From positions 62,001 to 126,000 of the forward strand of contig NZ_JABVBB010000019.1 of NCBI RefSeq assembly GCF_013346665.1: 64,000 nucleotides of DNA, in the 5' to 3' direction. This document shows positions 55,534-64,000 of this stretch, piece by piece. The notes under the pieces are model-generated. The model saw nothing but the letters and a program-made list of their open reading frames with translations. It was not told where the DNA came from and searched no databases. The stretch's first letter is position 1, and every line of letters begins with the position of its first letter. The DNA comes from Sulfitobacter maritimus (GTDB taxonomy: Bacteria; Pseudomonadota; Alphaproteobacteria; Rhodobacterales; Rhodobacteraceae). The position numbers were made by a program, and so were the translations under genes.

Positions 55534-56247
55534 ATGAATGATGACCTTGCCCAATCCATTCGGGTGATGACGTGGAACATTCATGGCGGCCGCGGCCCGG
55601 ACCGGCGCCGCGATCTGCAGCGTGTCGTGGATCTGGTTCAACGCCATGAACCGCATATTATCGCACTGCAGGAAATTGACTCTCGTGGGCAGACGTCGGC
55701 TGTGCCCGACGCCTTCGACTTCCTCGGCGAGGAGCTTGGCGGCAACAGCTATGCGACCCGTCTGATCCGCGCCCCTGACGGCGACTATGGCCATGCGGTG
55801 ATAAGCCACTGGCCAATGGCGGTGGCCCGCTATCATGACATTTCCTACAAGCGCCGCGAACCTCGCCTCGCGATAGAAACGATACTGGAAACACCTCTGG
55901 GGCCGCTGCAAGTCGTGGCCGCTCATCTGGGTTTGAGCTTCCGCGAAAGGCTGCAACAAGCCGAGAAGCTGGTGCAGATCGTCAAGAACGGGGGTGAACG
56001 TTCGGTGCTGATGGGCGATCTGAACGATTGGATCGCCAGAAGTGCGGTGCGACGGGTCTTGGACAGACAGTTCCCCGGGCATAGCCACCTGCGGACGTTC
56101 CCTGCAAATCGGCCTATTCTGTCGCTGGACCGTATATATTGCCGTCCCAGGTCGATTTTGCAACGCTGTTGGACGGATCCCGCGGCCCGGCATGCGTCGG
56201 ACCACCTTCCGGTTATTGCGGATCTTAATCTGATGAATCCCCCTTAA
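55534..56247 (+). CDS. Endonuclease/exonuclease/phosphatase family protein
   Basis: 237 residues of the EEP fold. Motifs: RVMTWNIHGG (Asn), IALQEID (metal-binding Glu), AHLGLSFRER (His), MGDLNDW (Asp/Asn) and ASDHLPVI (catalytic Asp-His pair). It has no signal peptide. The neighbourhood with phospholipase D and the LPG-TM protein suggests a phosphodiesterase acting in lipid metabolism rather than DNA repair; that is inference. Confidence 0.88.
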   Translation: MNDDLAQSIRVMTWNIHGGRGPDRRRDLQRVVDLVQRHEPHIIALQEIDSRGQTSAVPDAFDFLGEELGGNSYATRLIRAPDGDYGHAVISHWPMAVARYHDISYKRREPRLAIETILETPLGPLQVVAAHLGLSFRERLQQAEKLVQIVKNGGERSVLMGDLNDWIARSAVRRVLDRQFPGHSHLRTFPANRPILSLDRIYCRPRSILQRCWTDPAARHASDHLPVIADLNLMNPP

Positions 56248-56458
56248 CCGCAACGGACAGGGTGTCGATTGGCGAATATGGAATCCACTTGCAGTGGCGA
56301 TGCCCTCACCGTGTCCGGTCGAAGAGACGTTCGTATTCGCATCCATCGGCCACGCCCCTGGAGCCGAGTGTAGGCTCGATGGCCCGCGGGGGTCTGTCGA
56401 CCGAACCAGTATTTATACCCGAACGGTTGCTTTCAGAACTACGATCAAAAGCAGTTCT

Positions 56459-57274
56459 TTAGGTTCCTACAAACCATACGCCAAGCATCCAGATCCCCAT
56501 GCCGAACATTACCAAGTTCTCTGTCAGCGAGATAAACCCTAGGCGCACATTTGAGCCGCCGCCGACGCAGGCACATTTTAGGTCGCGCTTTTCGACATAG
56601 GCCGCTTTGATGACGCTGACCGCGCCAATGGAGCCGATAAAGATGCCGGCCGGTGCTACGAGCCAGATCAGCGCACTGCCGGTGCCGATCAATGCCATCA
56701 TGCCGACGCCGGCCCAAAGCTCAGCAAAGGGATAGATATAGCCATAGGGCACGTATTTACGCGCCAAGAGGTCATAGCCCAAGAACCCGTTCACGAACCC
56801 GCCCACATCTTGCAGTTTCTGAATAGCCAAAGCGACCATCGAGATTGCGAAGAACCATTTCAAGAGCGTTAGGACTGGAAACCCATCGTAGAGGTTCAAA
56901 ACGATTGCCAACGCCATTAGTAACGTCGATCCGAAGATTGCAATGATCGGCACGTAGGTCGTTTCGTCTTTGCCGAGAACGCGATAGCCGAAATGCTTTT
57001 TGAGGTCGGTAAAGCCACCGATCCGCTCGCCTCCAATGAAGGTTTGCGGCGTCGTTTCGACTCCGTGAGCATCCATGTAGGCGTCAACCTCGCCGCGCGT
57101 GGTCAATAGGTTATCGTCAACTTCATAGCCCTTGCGTTCCAATAGGGCCTTCGACTTGAGGCCGAAGGGACAGAGGTGTCCCGGCATTGCCATTCGGTAA
57201 AGTGAAGCGGTCTTGTTCTTGCCGTGACTTTTGTCGCGGGCCGTGCTGGGGCCGTCGATTTGGATATCTGTCAT
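56459..57274 (-). CDS. Glutaredoxin-MauE fusion membrane protein
   Basis: 271 residues. Residues ~22-100 are a glutaredoxin domain with CPFG (one redox Cys), cis-Pro in TTPQTFIGG and GGFTDLKKHFG. Residues ~108-270 are a four-helix MauE/DoxX-like membrane domain with a loop CACVGGGSNVRLGF holding two Cys. Such fusions probably shuttle electrons across the membrane. The gene lies 18 bases after the DUF305 gene on the same strand, behind a CsoR operator, so it is probably metal-induced. Confidence 0.85.
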   Translation of the reverse strand: MTDIQIDGPSTARDKSHGKNKTASLYRMAMPGHLCPFGLKSKALLERKGYEVDDNLLTTRGEVDAYMDAHGVETTPQTFIGGERIGGFTDLKKHFGYRVLGKDETTYVPIIAIFGSTLLMALAIVLNLYDGFPVLTLLKWFFAISMVALAIQKLQDVGGFVNGFLGYDLLARKYVPYGYIYPFAELWAGVGMMALIGTGSALIWLVAPAGIFIGSIGAVSVIKAAYVEKRDLKCACVGGGSNVRLGFISLTENLVMFGMGIWMLGVWFVGT

Positions 57275-57292
57275 CGGTAGCGTCCTTTCCTA

Positions 57293-58204
57293 TCAGGCAT
57301 TGCAGCCGTAAAAGCCGCGGTATCCGGCGCGCAGACCGGCATCGAGTTCGAGGATTAGGTCAGCCTCCTGTGGCCCGGCAGTCGCGTCGAGAAGACCCTC
57401 GCCTTCAGGCGCCCGCAAAAGCAGCGCCATACCCTCGGCCGTTAGCGCGGGGCCGGAGGCGATCGTATCGGCATCCTTAACGTCAAGCCGCAGCAGATCG
57501 CCGGAGAGGCGGAGCAGTGCCGCACCATCATCGCCAATCGCCAGCACGGGTGGGCTGGTTTCCGTATAGGTAAAGGTGCAGGCGGCGCCATTCGGGAAGA
57601 GCTTTGCGATATAGGCCTCCTTCAGGAACTGCGGGTCGAGGGTCGCGACTTCGGCTGTCGAGAGCGCCTCATCCAGCGAGACGATCTCGCCCGGGCCGCT
57701 TTCGTTTCGATCCCCCGCGTCGCCCTGCGCTTCAATGTCGGTGGTGAGATACCGCATCTCGGCAATTTCCTTATCCTGGGCGTAGATGATCTCATCGGCC
57801 AGTTTGCGCACCCGCGGGTCCGAAACATCCGCACGGCTTGATGTCATGATGGCGATGGAATGGTGCGGAATCATCGCCCGCATATAGCTGGTGTCGCCAA
57901 CTGTCACTTGGCTGCGCACCAGCCAAAGCGACGTCGCGAAAGCAACGGCGGCACCTACGAAGATCGCGATGTTGGCCTTCTTGCTGGGATACATCTTCAG
58001 CATAAAGGCGAGCATGATAATCGCCATGGTCGCGCCCATCAGTAGAGCCATATAGACGCGTGTTTCCGACCAGAAAACATGGCTGACGAGGTAGGTGTTG
58101 AGATACATTAGCCCGAACATGACGACCGTCGATGTCGCGATCATCGCCGCGAAACGGCCGTAGCCCATGCCGCCGCTCTCGTGTTTTTCGCTTTCATCTG
58201 TCAT
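57293..58204 (-). CDS. DUF305 membrane protein
   Basis: 303 residues: three helices (residues ~17-37, 50-70 and 78-97), then a DUF305 domain (~103-160) with the His pair MIPHHSIAI and EIAEMRYL, a ferritin-like metal-binding pattern, then ~130 residues of unassigned periplasmic sequence with a Cys pair (ACTFTY and the terminal YGCNA). Start ATG at 58204; the longer upstream frame would cross the CsoR operator. Divergent from csoR and thus likely repressed by it; probably handles copper. Confidence 0.82.
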   Translation of the reverse strand: MTDESEKHESGGMGYGRFAAMIATSTVVMFGLMYLNTYLVSHVFWSETRVYMALLMGATMAIIMLAFMLKMYPSKKANIAIFVGAAVAFATSLWLVRSQVTVGDTSYMRAMIPHHSIAIMTSSRADVSDPRVRKLADEIIYAQDKEIAEMRYLTTDIEAQGDAGDRNESGPGEIVSLDEALSTAEVATLDPQFLKEAYIAKLFPNGAACTFTYTETSPPVLAIGDDGAALLRLSGDLLRLDVKDADTIASGPALTAEGMALLLRAPEGEGLLDATAGPQEADLILELDAGLRAGYRGFYGCNA

Positions 58205-58237
58205 ATGGAACCAGCTTTTCCTACTCAAAGTTGCCCT

Positions 58238-58254
58238 ATACCCCCTGTAGGTAT
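58238..58254. promoter_or_regulatory. CsoR operator
   Basis: ATACC-CCCTGTA-GGTAT, a dyad with the C-run centre typical of CsoR boxes, between the divergent DUF305 (start 58204) and csoR (start 58295) genes. One site could control both. Confidence 0.65.
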
Positions 58255-58294
58255 CTAAACCTGCGTGTCGCCAAAATGGTTCCATGGAGCGAAT

Positions 58295-58567
58295 ATGAAG
58301 CAGAACAAACAGAAGACGTTGGATCGCCTTGCCCGATTGGAGGGCCAGGTGCGTGGCGTGGCCAAGATGGTCGAAGCGGACCGCTACTGTATGGATATTC
58401 TGGCGCAAACGGCTGCGATCCGGTCGGCCTTGCTCGGGGTCGAGCGGCTGGTCCTCGAAAACCACGCGGAACATTGTGTCGCCTCTGCCATCGAGAGCGG
58501 CGACCCTGATGAGCAGAGAGCAAAGTTCGACGAGCTGATTGAGCTTTTGCAGAAGGCGTCTAGGTAG
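58295..58567 (+). CDS. csoR: Metal-sensing repressor, CsoR family
   Basis: 90 residues of the all-helical CsoR/RcnR/FrmR fold: RLARLEGQVRGVAKMVE (helix 1) and the copper ligand set Cys-His-Cys, from ADRYCMDIL and NHAEHC (His and Cys three residues apart). This matches the Cu(I) CsoR set rather than the Ni/formaldehyde types. Cu(I) binding should release DNA. ATG at 58295. Confidence 0.87.
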   Translation: MKQNKQKTLDRLARLEGQVRGVAKMVEADRYCMDILAQTAAIRSALLGVERLVLENHAEHCVASAIESGDPDEQRAKFDELIELLQKASR

Positions 58568-58839
58568 AAGTCGCCATTGATGCAGCACAATAGCATCGGC
58601 AATATCGACTATTAGAACCCTACAATAAATCGCACGCCCCAACACATTGTACGTTCACATTGAGAATGGCATTCATATTTTTCCAAAAGGGCTATGGTCA
58701 TACCTGGCGCCGTCCTTCAATCTCGCGGACGTGACGAACTTCTGCGGCGCGGTCCTCCTGTTCTGGTGAAGCTTGTGCTCAGCAAATAACGAGCCTGCTC
58801 AGGGTTAATGCGAGGAAAAACTCAACGGAGGTCCAACCC

Positions 58840-60087
58840 ATGTCCGATATACCATCCGCGAGGGGCTTTGACAGCACGCTCGCTCTGTTTCGCAATCCTT
58901 ACGGGTTCATCTCGAAGACCTGCCGTGATCTTGACGCAGACCTTTTTGAAACTCGCATCCTCCTTCAAAAGACGATTTGCATAACTGGAGCTGCGGCCGC
59001 CGAAGTCTTTTATCGAGAAAACCGGCTGATCCGCACAAACTCGATGCCTGGTCGTATTCAGAAAACGCTACTCGGCAAGGGCGGTGTTCAGGGATTAGAT
59101 GGCGCGACCCACCAACACCGCAAAAAGATGTTCATGTCGCTCATGGGAACCGAGCGGATCGCCGCTCTCGAAGGCATGTCGGTTCACATGCTAGACAGCT
59201 TTGCACCGGGCTGGGAAGTGAGGGATGAAATCGTGCTCTACGACGAAGTGCGTGAACTGCTTACGAGAGTTGTCTGCACTTGGGCCGGGGTGCCACTTCC
59301 TGAGACGGAGGTATCGACCCGAACAGCGCAGCTTACAGCGCTTTTCCAGCAAGCGGGGGCGGTTGGCCCGAAACATTGGGCAGCACGGCGGGCGCGTCAC
59401 CGCCTAGAAAAATGGGCAGCAGGGATGATCCAACAGGTTCGCGATGGCAAGCTTCAGCCAACGCAGGAAAGCGCCCTTCATGTTATCGCGACATGGAGAG
59501 ATTTAAACGGGGAGCTGCTGAACTCAAAGGTTGCCGCAGTGGAGCTGCTAAACATCTTGCGTCCGACCGTGGCGGTGTCGGTATTCGTAGTTCAGACGGC
59601 CCACGCTCTGTACAGGTATTCCCAATGGCAAGAGAAACTGCGGGATGACGAAGGCTTGCTCGAACCCTTCGTTCAGGAGGTTCGCCGCCTCTACCCATTC
59701 TTTCCTGCGGTCGCGGCACGAGTCAGAAGTGCTTTCGAGTGGCGAGGATATCATTTTCCGGAAGGGCGCAGGGTTCTGCTCGATCTTTACGGCACGAACA
59801 CCGATCCGCGTTCATGGGATGCGCCGCTTGAGTTCCTGCCCGAACGGTTTCAAAGTTGGGACGAAAACCCATATAATTTCATTCCCCAGGGCGGTGGCGA
59901 CCACTACACGAACCACCGTTGTCCAGGCGAGTGGATCGCGATCAGCCAGATGAAGGTATTCTGCAGATATCTCGTAAATGAGATCAATTACGATGTGCCG
60001 GATCAGGGTTCGGAGCTGGCCTCGGGAGAGCTGCCATCCCTGCCCAAGAACCGGTTCATCATGCGCAACATCAGGCGACGGCAATAG
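58840..60087 (+). CDS. Cytochrome P450, CYP152-type fatty acid peroxygenase
   Basis: 415 residues. The haem-binding segment FIPQGGGDHYTNHRCPGEW, with Cys361 as thiolate ligand, is characteristic of CYP152 enzymes, and R241-P242 in LLNILRPTVA matches the Arg that binds the substrate carboxylate in the Bacillus peroxygenase. These enzymes use H2O2 directly to hydroxylate or decarboxylate fatty acids, without reductase partners; none is present nearby. CGGAGG precedes the ATG. No operon partners. Confidence 0.9.
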   Translation: MSDIPSARGFDSTLALFRNPYGFISKTCRDLDADLFETRILLQKTICITGAAAAEVFYRENRLIRTNSMPGRIQKTLLGKGGVQGLDGATHQHRKKMFMSLMGTERIAALEGMSVHMLDSFAPGWEVRDEIVLYDEVRELLTRVVCTWAGVPLPETEVSTRTAQLTALFQQAGAVGPKHWAARRARHRLEKWAAGMIQQVRDGKLQPTQESALHVIATWRDLNGELLNSKVAAVELLNILRPTVAVSVFVVQTAHALYRYSQWQEKLRDDEGLLEPFVQEVRRLYPFFPAVAARVRSAFEWRGYHFPEGRRVLLDLYGTNTDPRSWDAPLEFLPERFQSWDENPYNFIPQGGGDHYTNHRCPGEWIAISQMKVFCRYLVNEINYDVPDQGSELASGELPSLPKNRFIMRNIRRRQ

Positions 60088-60178
60088 CTTCGGCCTGGTC
60101 CAGATGAATTGACCACGCATCATTGGTGGCGTCGAACGCCGCAGGGGGAGCGCATCGCCACCATAGGGATGGAATACG

Positions 60179-60298
60179 CTACCGGCTGAACTTGGCAGCA
60201 TTGAGGAGCGTGATCGCAATTACGGTGCCGAGAAAACCTAGTAGCATCAGTAAGTCGTCGCGGTAAAAAAAGGCTGGGACCGAAAACAAGGATGACAA
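60179..60298 (-). CDS. Possible 39-aa membrane peptide or gene remnant
   Basis: TTG start with the weak AAAGA upstream. The translation is one helix (LLMLLGFLGTVIAITLLNAA) flanked by FFYRDD and KFSR, shaped like the end of a membrane protein. No RBS of quality; low certainty. The surrounding 60088-60550 is otherwise empty of recognised genes. Confidence 0.25.
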   Translation of the reverse strand: MSSLFSVPAFFYRDDLLMLLGFLGTVIAITLLNAAKFSR

Positions 60299-60551
60299 TC
60301 TTTGTTATTTTATTTCAACGTTAAAGCCGTTTGTAGCAGATAGCCTTGATCCTGCAGTATCCCTTGAGCTTAATTGGAGCGAAATGCGAGCGGATACCTT
60401 CTGGTGCGGTGCGATTGGTTGAGGGAGGCTACCGGAATACTAAAACTTATGATGATCCCGAAAACAGTTTCGGGTCATCCTCGCTAAGGGCGACACCGTT
60501 GTTATGCCGCAGAACTCACCGCTTTAGATATTTTTACAAGGAGTACTATTT

Positions 60552-60666
60552 ATGCAGCCGCTCTCGTCTAAAACAGCCCCGCCCGCGTGGTGATCATAGG
60601 AGCCGGTTTCGCGGGGCTGGAGGTGGCAAAAGCTCTTGGACGTGCCGACATTCAGGTCGTCTTAGG
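60552..60666 (+). pseudogene. NADH dehydrogenase (FAD-type) N-terminal fragment
   Basis: ATG at 60552 with AAGGAG upstream starts QPLSSK; a one-base shift later, the sequence reads VVIIGAGFAGLEVAKALG and ADIQVVL, the FAD-binding Rossmann start of type II NADH dehydrogenases. The gene ends where an IS element begins at about 60667; no continuation is seen beyond the element. Confidence 0.7.
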
Positions 60667-61505
60667 GTCAGGACTCATTGAGTTTCAAAGCCAGTAGATG
60701 ACGATGGCGGCGAGAGCGATGGCTGACAGGAAGACCTTTGGGCACCTGTCGTATCGGGTTGCCACGCGCCGCCAATCCTTGAGCCTGCCGAACATGATCT
60801 CGATGCGGTTGCGTCGTTTGTAGCGCCGCTTGTCGTATTTCACGGTGTTCTTGCGCTGTTTTCGACCCGGGATGCAGGCGCTTATCCCTTTGTCTTTTAA
60901 CGCTTCTCGGAACCAATCGGCGTCATAGCCCCTGTCGCCAAGCAGCCAATCGACGTTCGGCAGGCGGCTCAGCAAAGCCCGTGCGCCAATGTAGTCGCTG
61001 ACCTGACCGGCCGTTACAAACAGATTAAGAGGGCGACCTTGGCTGTCGCAAATGGCGTGCAGTTTGGTGTTCATGCCGCCTTTGGTGCGACCGATCAGGC
61101 GTCCACGCCCCCCTTTTTCACGCCCATACTGGTCGCTGTTCGGTGGGCTTTGAGATAGGTCGCGTCGATCATGACCGTCTTCTTCTCGCCGTGCCCGGCG
61201 GCCAGACCGGCCATCATCCGGGCAAAGATGCCCCTGTCGCTCCAACGTTTCCAACGGTTGTAGAGCGTCTTGTGCGGCCCGTATTCCGCCGGTGCGTCGC
61301 GCCAACGCAACCCATTGCGGTTGATGAAAATAATGCCACTCAACACACGCCGATCATCGACGCGTGGCTTACCGTGGGACTTGGGGAAATAGGGCTCAAG
61401 ACGCGCCATCTGCGCATCGCTCAACCAGAAAAGATCAGACATGTTCACCGCTCGTTTTTCCGAGCCGTGAAACATGCCCTTAACAGGAAATCAATGGGTC
61501 CTGAC
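60667..61505 (-). mobile_element. IS5-family insertion sequence (IS427-like)
   Basis: About 840 bases with terminal inverted repeats GTCAGGACYCATTGA at both ends (left GTCAGGACTCATTGA, right complement GTCAGGACCCATTGA). Contains two overlapping transposase frames. Flanks read TTAG left and CTAG right, fitting the YTAR target preference but not an exact duplication. Confidence 0.9.
60685..61475 (-). CDS. IS5-family transposase in two overlapping frames
   Basis: Frame A (61475 to 61095, 126 codons) encodes the N-terminal part: MARLEPYFPKSHGKPRVDDR, LRWRDAPAEYGPHKTLYNRW and VMIDATYLKAHRTA, with the first catalytic Asp. Frame B (61305 to 60685) encodes GRTKGGMNTKLHAICDSQGR, LLGDRGYDADWFREAL and NRIEIMFGRLKDWRRVATRYDR with the second Asp and the Glu. 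The GVKKGG/GREKGG switch region near 61110 fits programmed frameshifting, as usual in the IS427 group, so the element may be active. Confidence 0.88.
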
Positions 61506-61622
61506 CCTAGGTTGGCTGGCAGGAAAAATCGCCTTGACGTCCCATAACAGAGCCGTCATCGTTCACTTAACAATAAGAACGATCAGTAACCTACGGCTTT
61601 TATTGCATAAATGGAGGATCAA

Positions 61623-62384
61623 ATGGCCAATGAACTCAAGAAGGTCGCGCTGGTAGGCTGGCTAGGCGTCAGCTTCGCATTGAGTGGCGTAGCTCAGGCA
61701 GAGACCGCCAAAGTAGCGACTGACCCCAGCTTTGTCCCGTTTGAAATGATGGACCAAGAGACCGGCGAAATGACCGGTTTTGACATGGACATGATCCGAG
61801 AACTGGCCAAACGTTCAGGATTTGAGGTCGACATTAACACTATGGACTTCAACGGGATCATTCCGGCCGTCCAGACCGGAAGCGTGGACATCGCGATTGC
61901 CGGCATCACGATCACCGATGAACGTGAAAAGATTGTCGATTTCTCAGACCCTTATTACGATAGCGGTCTGCAAATTCTCATCAGTTCCAACAATGACGAA
62001 GTCGAAGACCTCGACGATCTTAAGGGCATGAAGATCGGCACAAAAATCGGCTCGACCAGCTTTGACTTCCTGACCGAGAAATTTGGCGATGAAGCCACGA
62101 TCACGCCCTATCCAGGGTCCAGCGACATGTATCTGGCCCTTATGGGTGGCAGTGTAGACGCCGTATTTTATGACGCGCCAAACGTAGGCTATTTCGCAAA
62201 AACCCGGGGCGAAGGCCGAGTGAAAGTCGTCGGCCCGCTGTATGAAGGGCAGCAGTACGGAATTGCTTTTGCCAAAGACAGCGAGTTGCGTGAGCCGGTT
62301 AACGAAGCGTTGGCCGAAATGCGTGAGGATGGTACCTACGACGAAATCCATAGTAAGTATTTCGGTACTTCCGAAAGCAAGTGA
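61623..62384 (+). CDS. Polar amino-acid ABC transporter binding protein
   Basis: 253 residues with a signal peptide (1-25, ending AQA-E). SBP family 3 marks: FVPFEMMDQETGEMTGFDMDMIRE (core GFDMDMI), GSVDIAIAGITITDER and KIVDFSDPYYDSGL, close to glutamine/glutamate binders (GlnH). GGAGG lies directly before the ATG at 61623, so an in-frame ATG at 61611 that contains the Shine-Dalgarno is excluded. Located 117 bases after the IS element. A hairpin separates it from the permease gene. Confidence 0.9.
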   Translation: MANELKKVALVGWLGVSFALSGVAQAETAKVATDPSFVPFEMMDQETGEMTGFDMDMIRELAKRSGFEVDINTMDFNGIIPAVQTGSVDIAIAGITITDEREKIVDFSDPYYDSGLQILISSNNDEVEDLDDLKGMKIGTKIGSTSFDFLTEKFGDEATITPYPGSSDMYLALMGGSVDAVFYDAPNVGYFAKTRGEGRVKVVGPLYEGQQYGIAFAKDSELREPVNEALAEMREDGTYDEIHSKYFGTSESK

Positions 62385-62438
62385 TTTCGTTGAATCCACG
62401 GTGCCCATTCTGCGAAAACGGTGACCGTGTTATTTTTC

Positions 62439-62471
62439 GCCTTCCCGATGTAGATCTTCGGGAAGGCACTA
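62439..62471 (+). terminator. Attenuator hairpin after the binding-protein gene
   Basis: GCCTTCCCGA / TCGGGAAGGC perfect 10-bp stem with a 9-base loop and ACTATTTT tail, in the 108 bases between the binding protein and the permease gene. Confidence 0.75.
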
Positions 62472-62492
62472 TTTTATGATGGAGCGACGCCT

Positions 62493-63164
62493 GTGAACGG
62501 CTCATTCGAATTCAACTGGCAGGCCGCCCTTGACTCGATCCCTTATCTATTGGCCGGTGTACCCTATACGTTGCTGATCTCGTTCGGGGGGTTGGCCATC
62601 GGGTTCGTGATCGGCATGTTCTTCGGACTTTTGCGGCTAAGCTCTGCTTCTTGGCTACGTTGGCCTGCCATTGTCTACATCGAGGTTTTTCGCGGCACCC
62701 CGGTGCTTGTGCAGGTATTGTTCATTTTCTACGGGCTGCCACAGCTTCTAGGCGGGCCGATTGACGCGATCACCGCCGGTATTGCAGCTATCGCTGTCAA
62801 CTCCGGAGCTTATATCTCCGAGGTCGTGCGCGGCGGCGTGCAGTCCATCGAGCGCGGTCAGCGCGAAGCGGGCCTGTCACTTGGGCTGTCCAGGACTCAG
62901 ACATTCCGCTATATCATTTGGCCTCAAGGGTTCCGTCGCATGATCCCTGCGCTTGGCAATCAAGGGATCATCAGCATCAAAGATACATCTCTTTTTGCGG
63001 TGATCGGTGTCGGAGAACTGGTTCGACAGGGGCAAATTTATATCGCAACAACCTTCCGCGCGCTGGAGGTCTACCTGATGGTCGCGTTATTGTACCTGGC
63101 GATCACATTGACGCTGTCACTGCTGCTGCGGCTACTGGAGCGAAAGGGGCTGGTGGGCCAATGA
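62493..63164 (+). CDS. Polar amino-acid ABC transporter permease
   Basis: 223 residues, five helices, His/Glu/Gln/Arg-opine (HEQRo) permease subfamily: [22 protein letters not shown] (core FRGTPVLVQ), [23 protein letters not shown] (the EAA loop; core [12 protein letters not shown]). A single permease gene, so it probably forms a homodimer. GTG start at 62493 with GGAGCG upstream. Overlaps the ATPase gene by four bases. Confidence 0.9.
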   Translation: MNGSFEFNWQAALDSIPYLLAGVPYTLLISFGGLAIGFVIGMFFGLLRLSSASWLRWPAIVYIEVFRGTPVLVQVLFIFYGLPQLLGGPIDAITAGIAAIAVNSGAYISEVVRGGVQSIERGQREAGLSLGLSRTQTFRYIIWPQGFRRMIPALGNQGIISIKDTSLFAVIGVGELVRQGQIYIATTFRALEVYLMVALLYLAITLTLSLLLRLLERKGLVGQ

Positions 63165-63943
63165 GCGAACAAAGCAACAAAACCCCTGATACTGACACCG
63201 CACCTATCGTGCGCATGGAAAAGCTGAACAAGCATTTTGGGTCATTGCATGTCCTGAAAGACGTGGATCTCACCGTCACCTCCGGCGAGGTGGTGGTTAT
63301 CATTGGCGCAAGTGGCTCAGGGAAATCGACACTTATTCGCTGTATTAACGGGCTAGAGGAATATCAAAAAGGCCATCTTGAGGTTGACGGCAAAGTGCTA
63401 AAACCGGATGGAAAATCCAGCCGCGAGCTGCAACAAGTCCGCACCGAGGTCGGGATGGTATTCCAGCAATTCAACCTATTTCCGCACCTCAGCGTGATCG
63501 ACAATATTACTCTCGCTCCTACTAAGGTTCGTCACGCTAGCCGTGCTGAGGCAACGAAGACGGCACACCGGCTGTTGGAACGTGTGGGCATCGCAGATCA
63601 AGCCGAAAAATACCCCAGTCAGCTTTCCGGCGGACAGCAGCAGCGCGTAGCACTCGCACGCGCCTTGGCGATGGAGCCGCGCTTGATGTTGTTTGATGAA
63701 CCCACATCAGCGCTTGACCCCGAGATGATCGGGGAGGTTCTGGACGCCATGCGTGAATTAGCCCGCGACGGCATGACCATGGTGATTGTCACCCACGAAA
63801 TGAACTTCGCGCGCGAAGTCGCGGACCGGGTAATCTATATTCATAAGGGCGAAATCGTGGAGCAGGGGACGCCAGAAGCGGTGTTTGATGCGCCCCAGAA
63901 TGAACGCACGCAAAGCTTTTTGTCGCGGGTTCTTACACATTAG
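63161..63943 (+). CDS. Polar amino-acid ABC transporter ATP-binding protein
   Basis: 260 residues. Walker [11 protein letters not shown]-loop [11 protein letters not shown], signature LSGGQQQR, Walker [13 protein letters not shown], switch His [15 protein letters not shown] (core THEM). GlnQ-type. ATG at 63161 overlaps the permease stop (ATGA); the longer upstream frame lies inside the permease gene. The final 57 bases of the window hold no gene. Confidence 0.93.
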   Translation: MSEQSNKTPDTDTAPIVRMEKLNKHFGSLHVLKDVDLTVTSGEVVVIIGASGSGKSTLIRCINGLEEYQKGHLEVDGKVLKPDGKSSRELQQVRTEVGMVFQQFNLFPHLSVIDNITLAPTKVRHASRAEATKTAHRLLERVGIADQAEKYPSQLSGGQQQRVALARALAMEPRLMLFDEPTSALDPEMIGEVLDAMRELARDGMTMVIVTHEMNFAREVADRVIYIHKGEIVEQGTPEAVFDAPQNERTQSFLSRVLTH

Positions 63944-64000
63944 AAGGCCGAGTGTCGGTTTTCTGATGTGTAAGCTCATTGAGATTGCAAGTTGACGTGC

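Noticed and set aside
54147..55541. 464-codon plus-strand frame across the LPG-TM gene
   Set aside because: Gln/Arg/Gly-rich, no domain, and antisense to a clear membrane protein.

Overview
The window looks like chromosomal (or large-replicon) DNA of a marine-type alphaproteobacterium of the Rhodobacteraceae, most likely the Roseobacter group. The reasons are the GC-rich coding sequence, many tight ATGA-overlapping operons, the abundance of TRAP and ABC uptake systems, GcvA-like LysR regulators, DUF1127 and MliC-type small proteins, and a cbb3 oxidase locus with a DUF2189 gene. This is inference from gene content; no rRNA, tRNA or CRISPR array was recognised.

Layout. 1-5.5 kb: the 3' part of a Kef-type K+/H+ antiporter, an HPP/CBS membrane protein, an MFS exporter and three small genes. 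5.7-11 kb: a LysR regulator, a Rieske oxygenase with its flavin/2Fe-2S reductase, and an SSS-family symporter followed by a 43-residue membrane microprotein. 11.3-12.2 kb: a truncated periplasmic protein and a ParDE toxin-antitoxin pair with its palindromic operator. 12.2-21.6 kb: an IclR regulator facing a complete peptide ABC importer (SBP, two permeases, two ATPases) followed without gaps by a cytoplasmic gamma-glutamyltransferase and an M20 peptidase, suggesting uptake and hydrolysis of gamma-glutamyl peptides. 21.6-22.1 kb: gene fragments. 22.4-29.7 kb: a TRAP transporter, a class III CoA-transferase, a LysR regulator, then a cupin-type XRE regulator facing a GabT-like aminotransferase.

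29.9-38.1 kb is a respiratory/NO block: a group III truncated haemoglobin with a 51-residue membrane protein, divergent from an NsrR/Rrf2 regulator across a mirrored operator, then an FNR box and ccoI-ccoS-ccoN-ccoO-ccoQ-ccoP, a 56-residue protein and a DUF2189 membrane protein. 38.3-43 kb: a PRC-barrel protein, decayed IS3 and IS21 elements, an MFS_3 exporter and an H-NS-like protein. 43-50 kb: a DMT transporter, a soluble PAS histidine kinase, and a mix of intact genes and gene remains (response regulator, ExoD, MgtC). 50-56.3 kb: a GNAT-like protein, a second MFS exporter of the first type, and a phospholipase D / LPG-synthase-TM / EEP-nuclease trio.

56.4-58.6 kb: a copper-type CsoR repressor divergent from a DUF305 membrane protein and a glutaredoxin-MauE fusion, sharing a palindromic operator. 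58.8-60.1 kb: a CYP152-type peroxygenase P450. 60.5-61.5 kb: an NADH-dehydrogenase fragment cut by an IS5-family element. 61.6-63.9 kb: a complete polar amino-acid ABC importer. Both ABC operons carry an intrinsic-terminator-like hairpin directly after the binding-protein gene, which would raise binding protein over the membrane complex.
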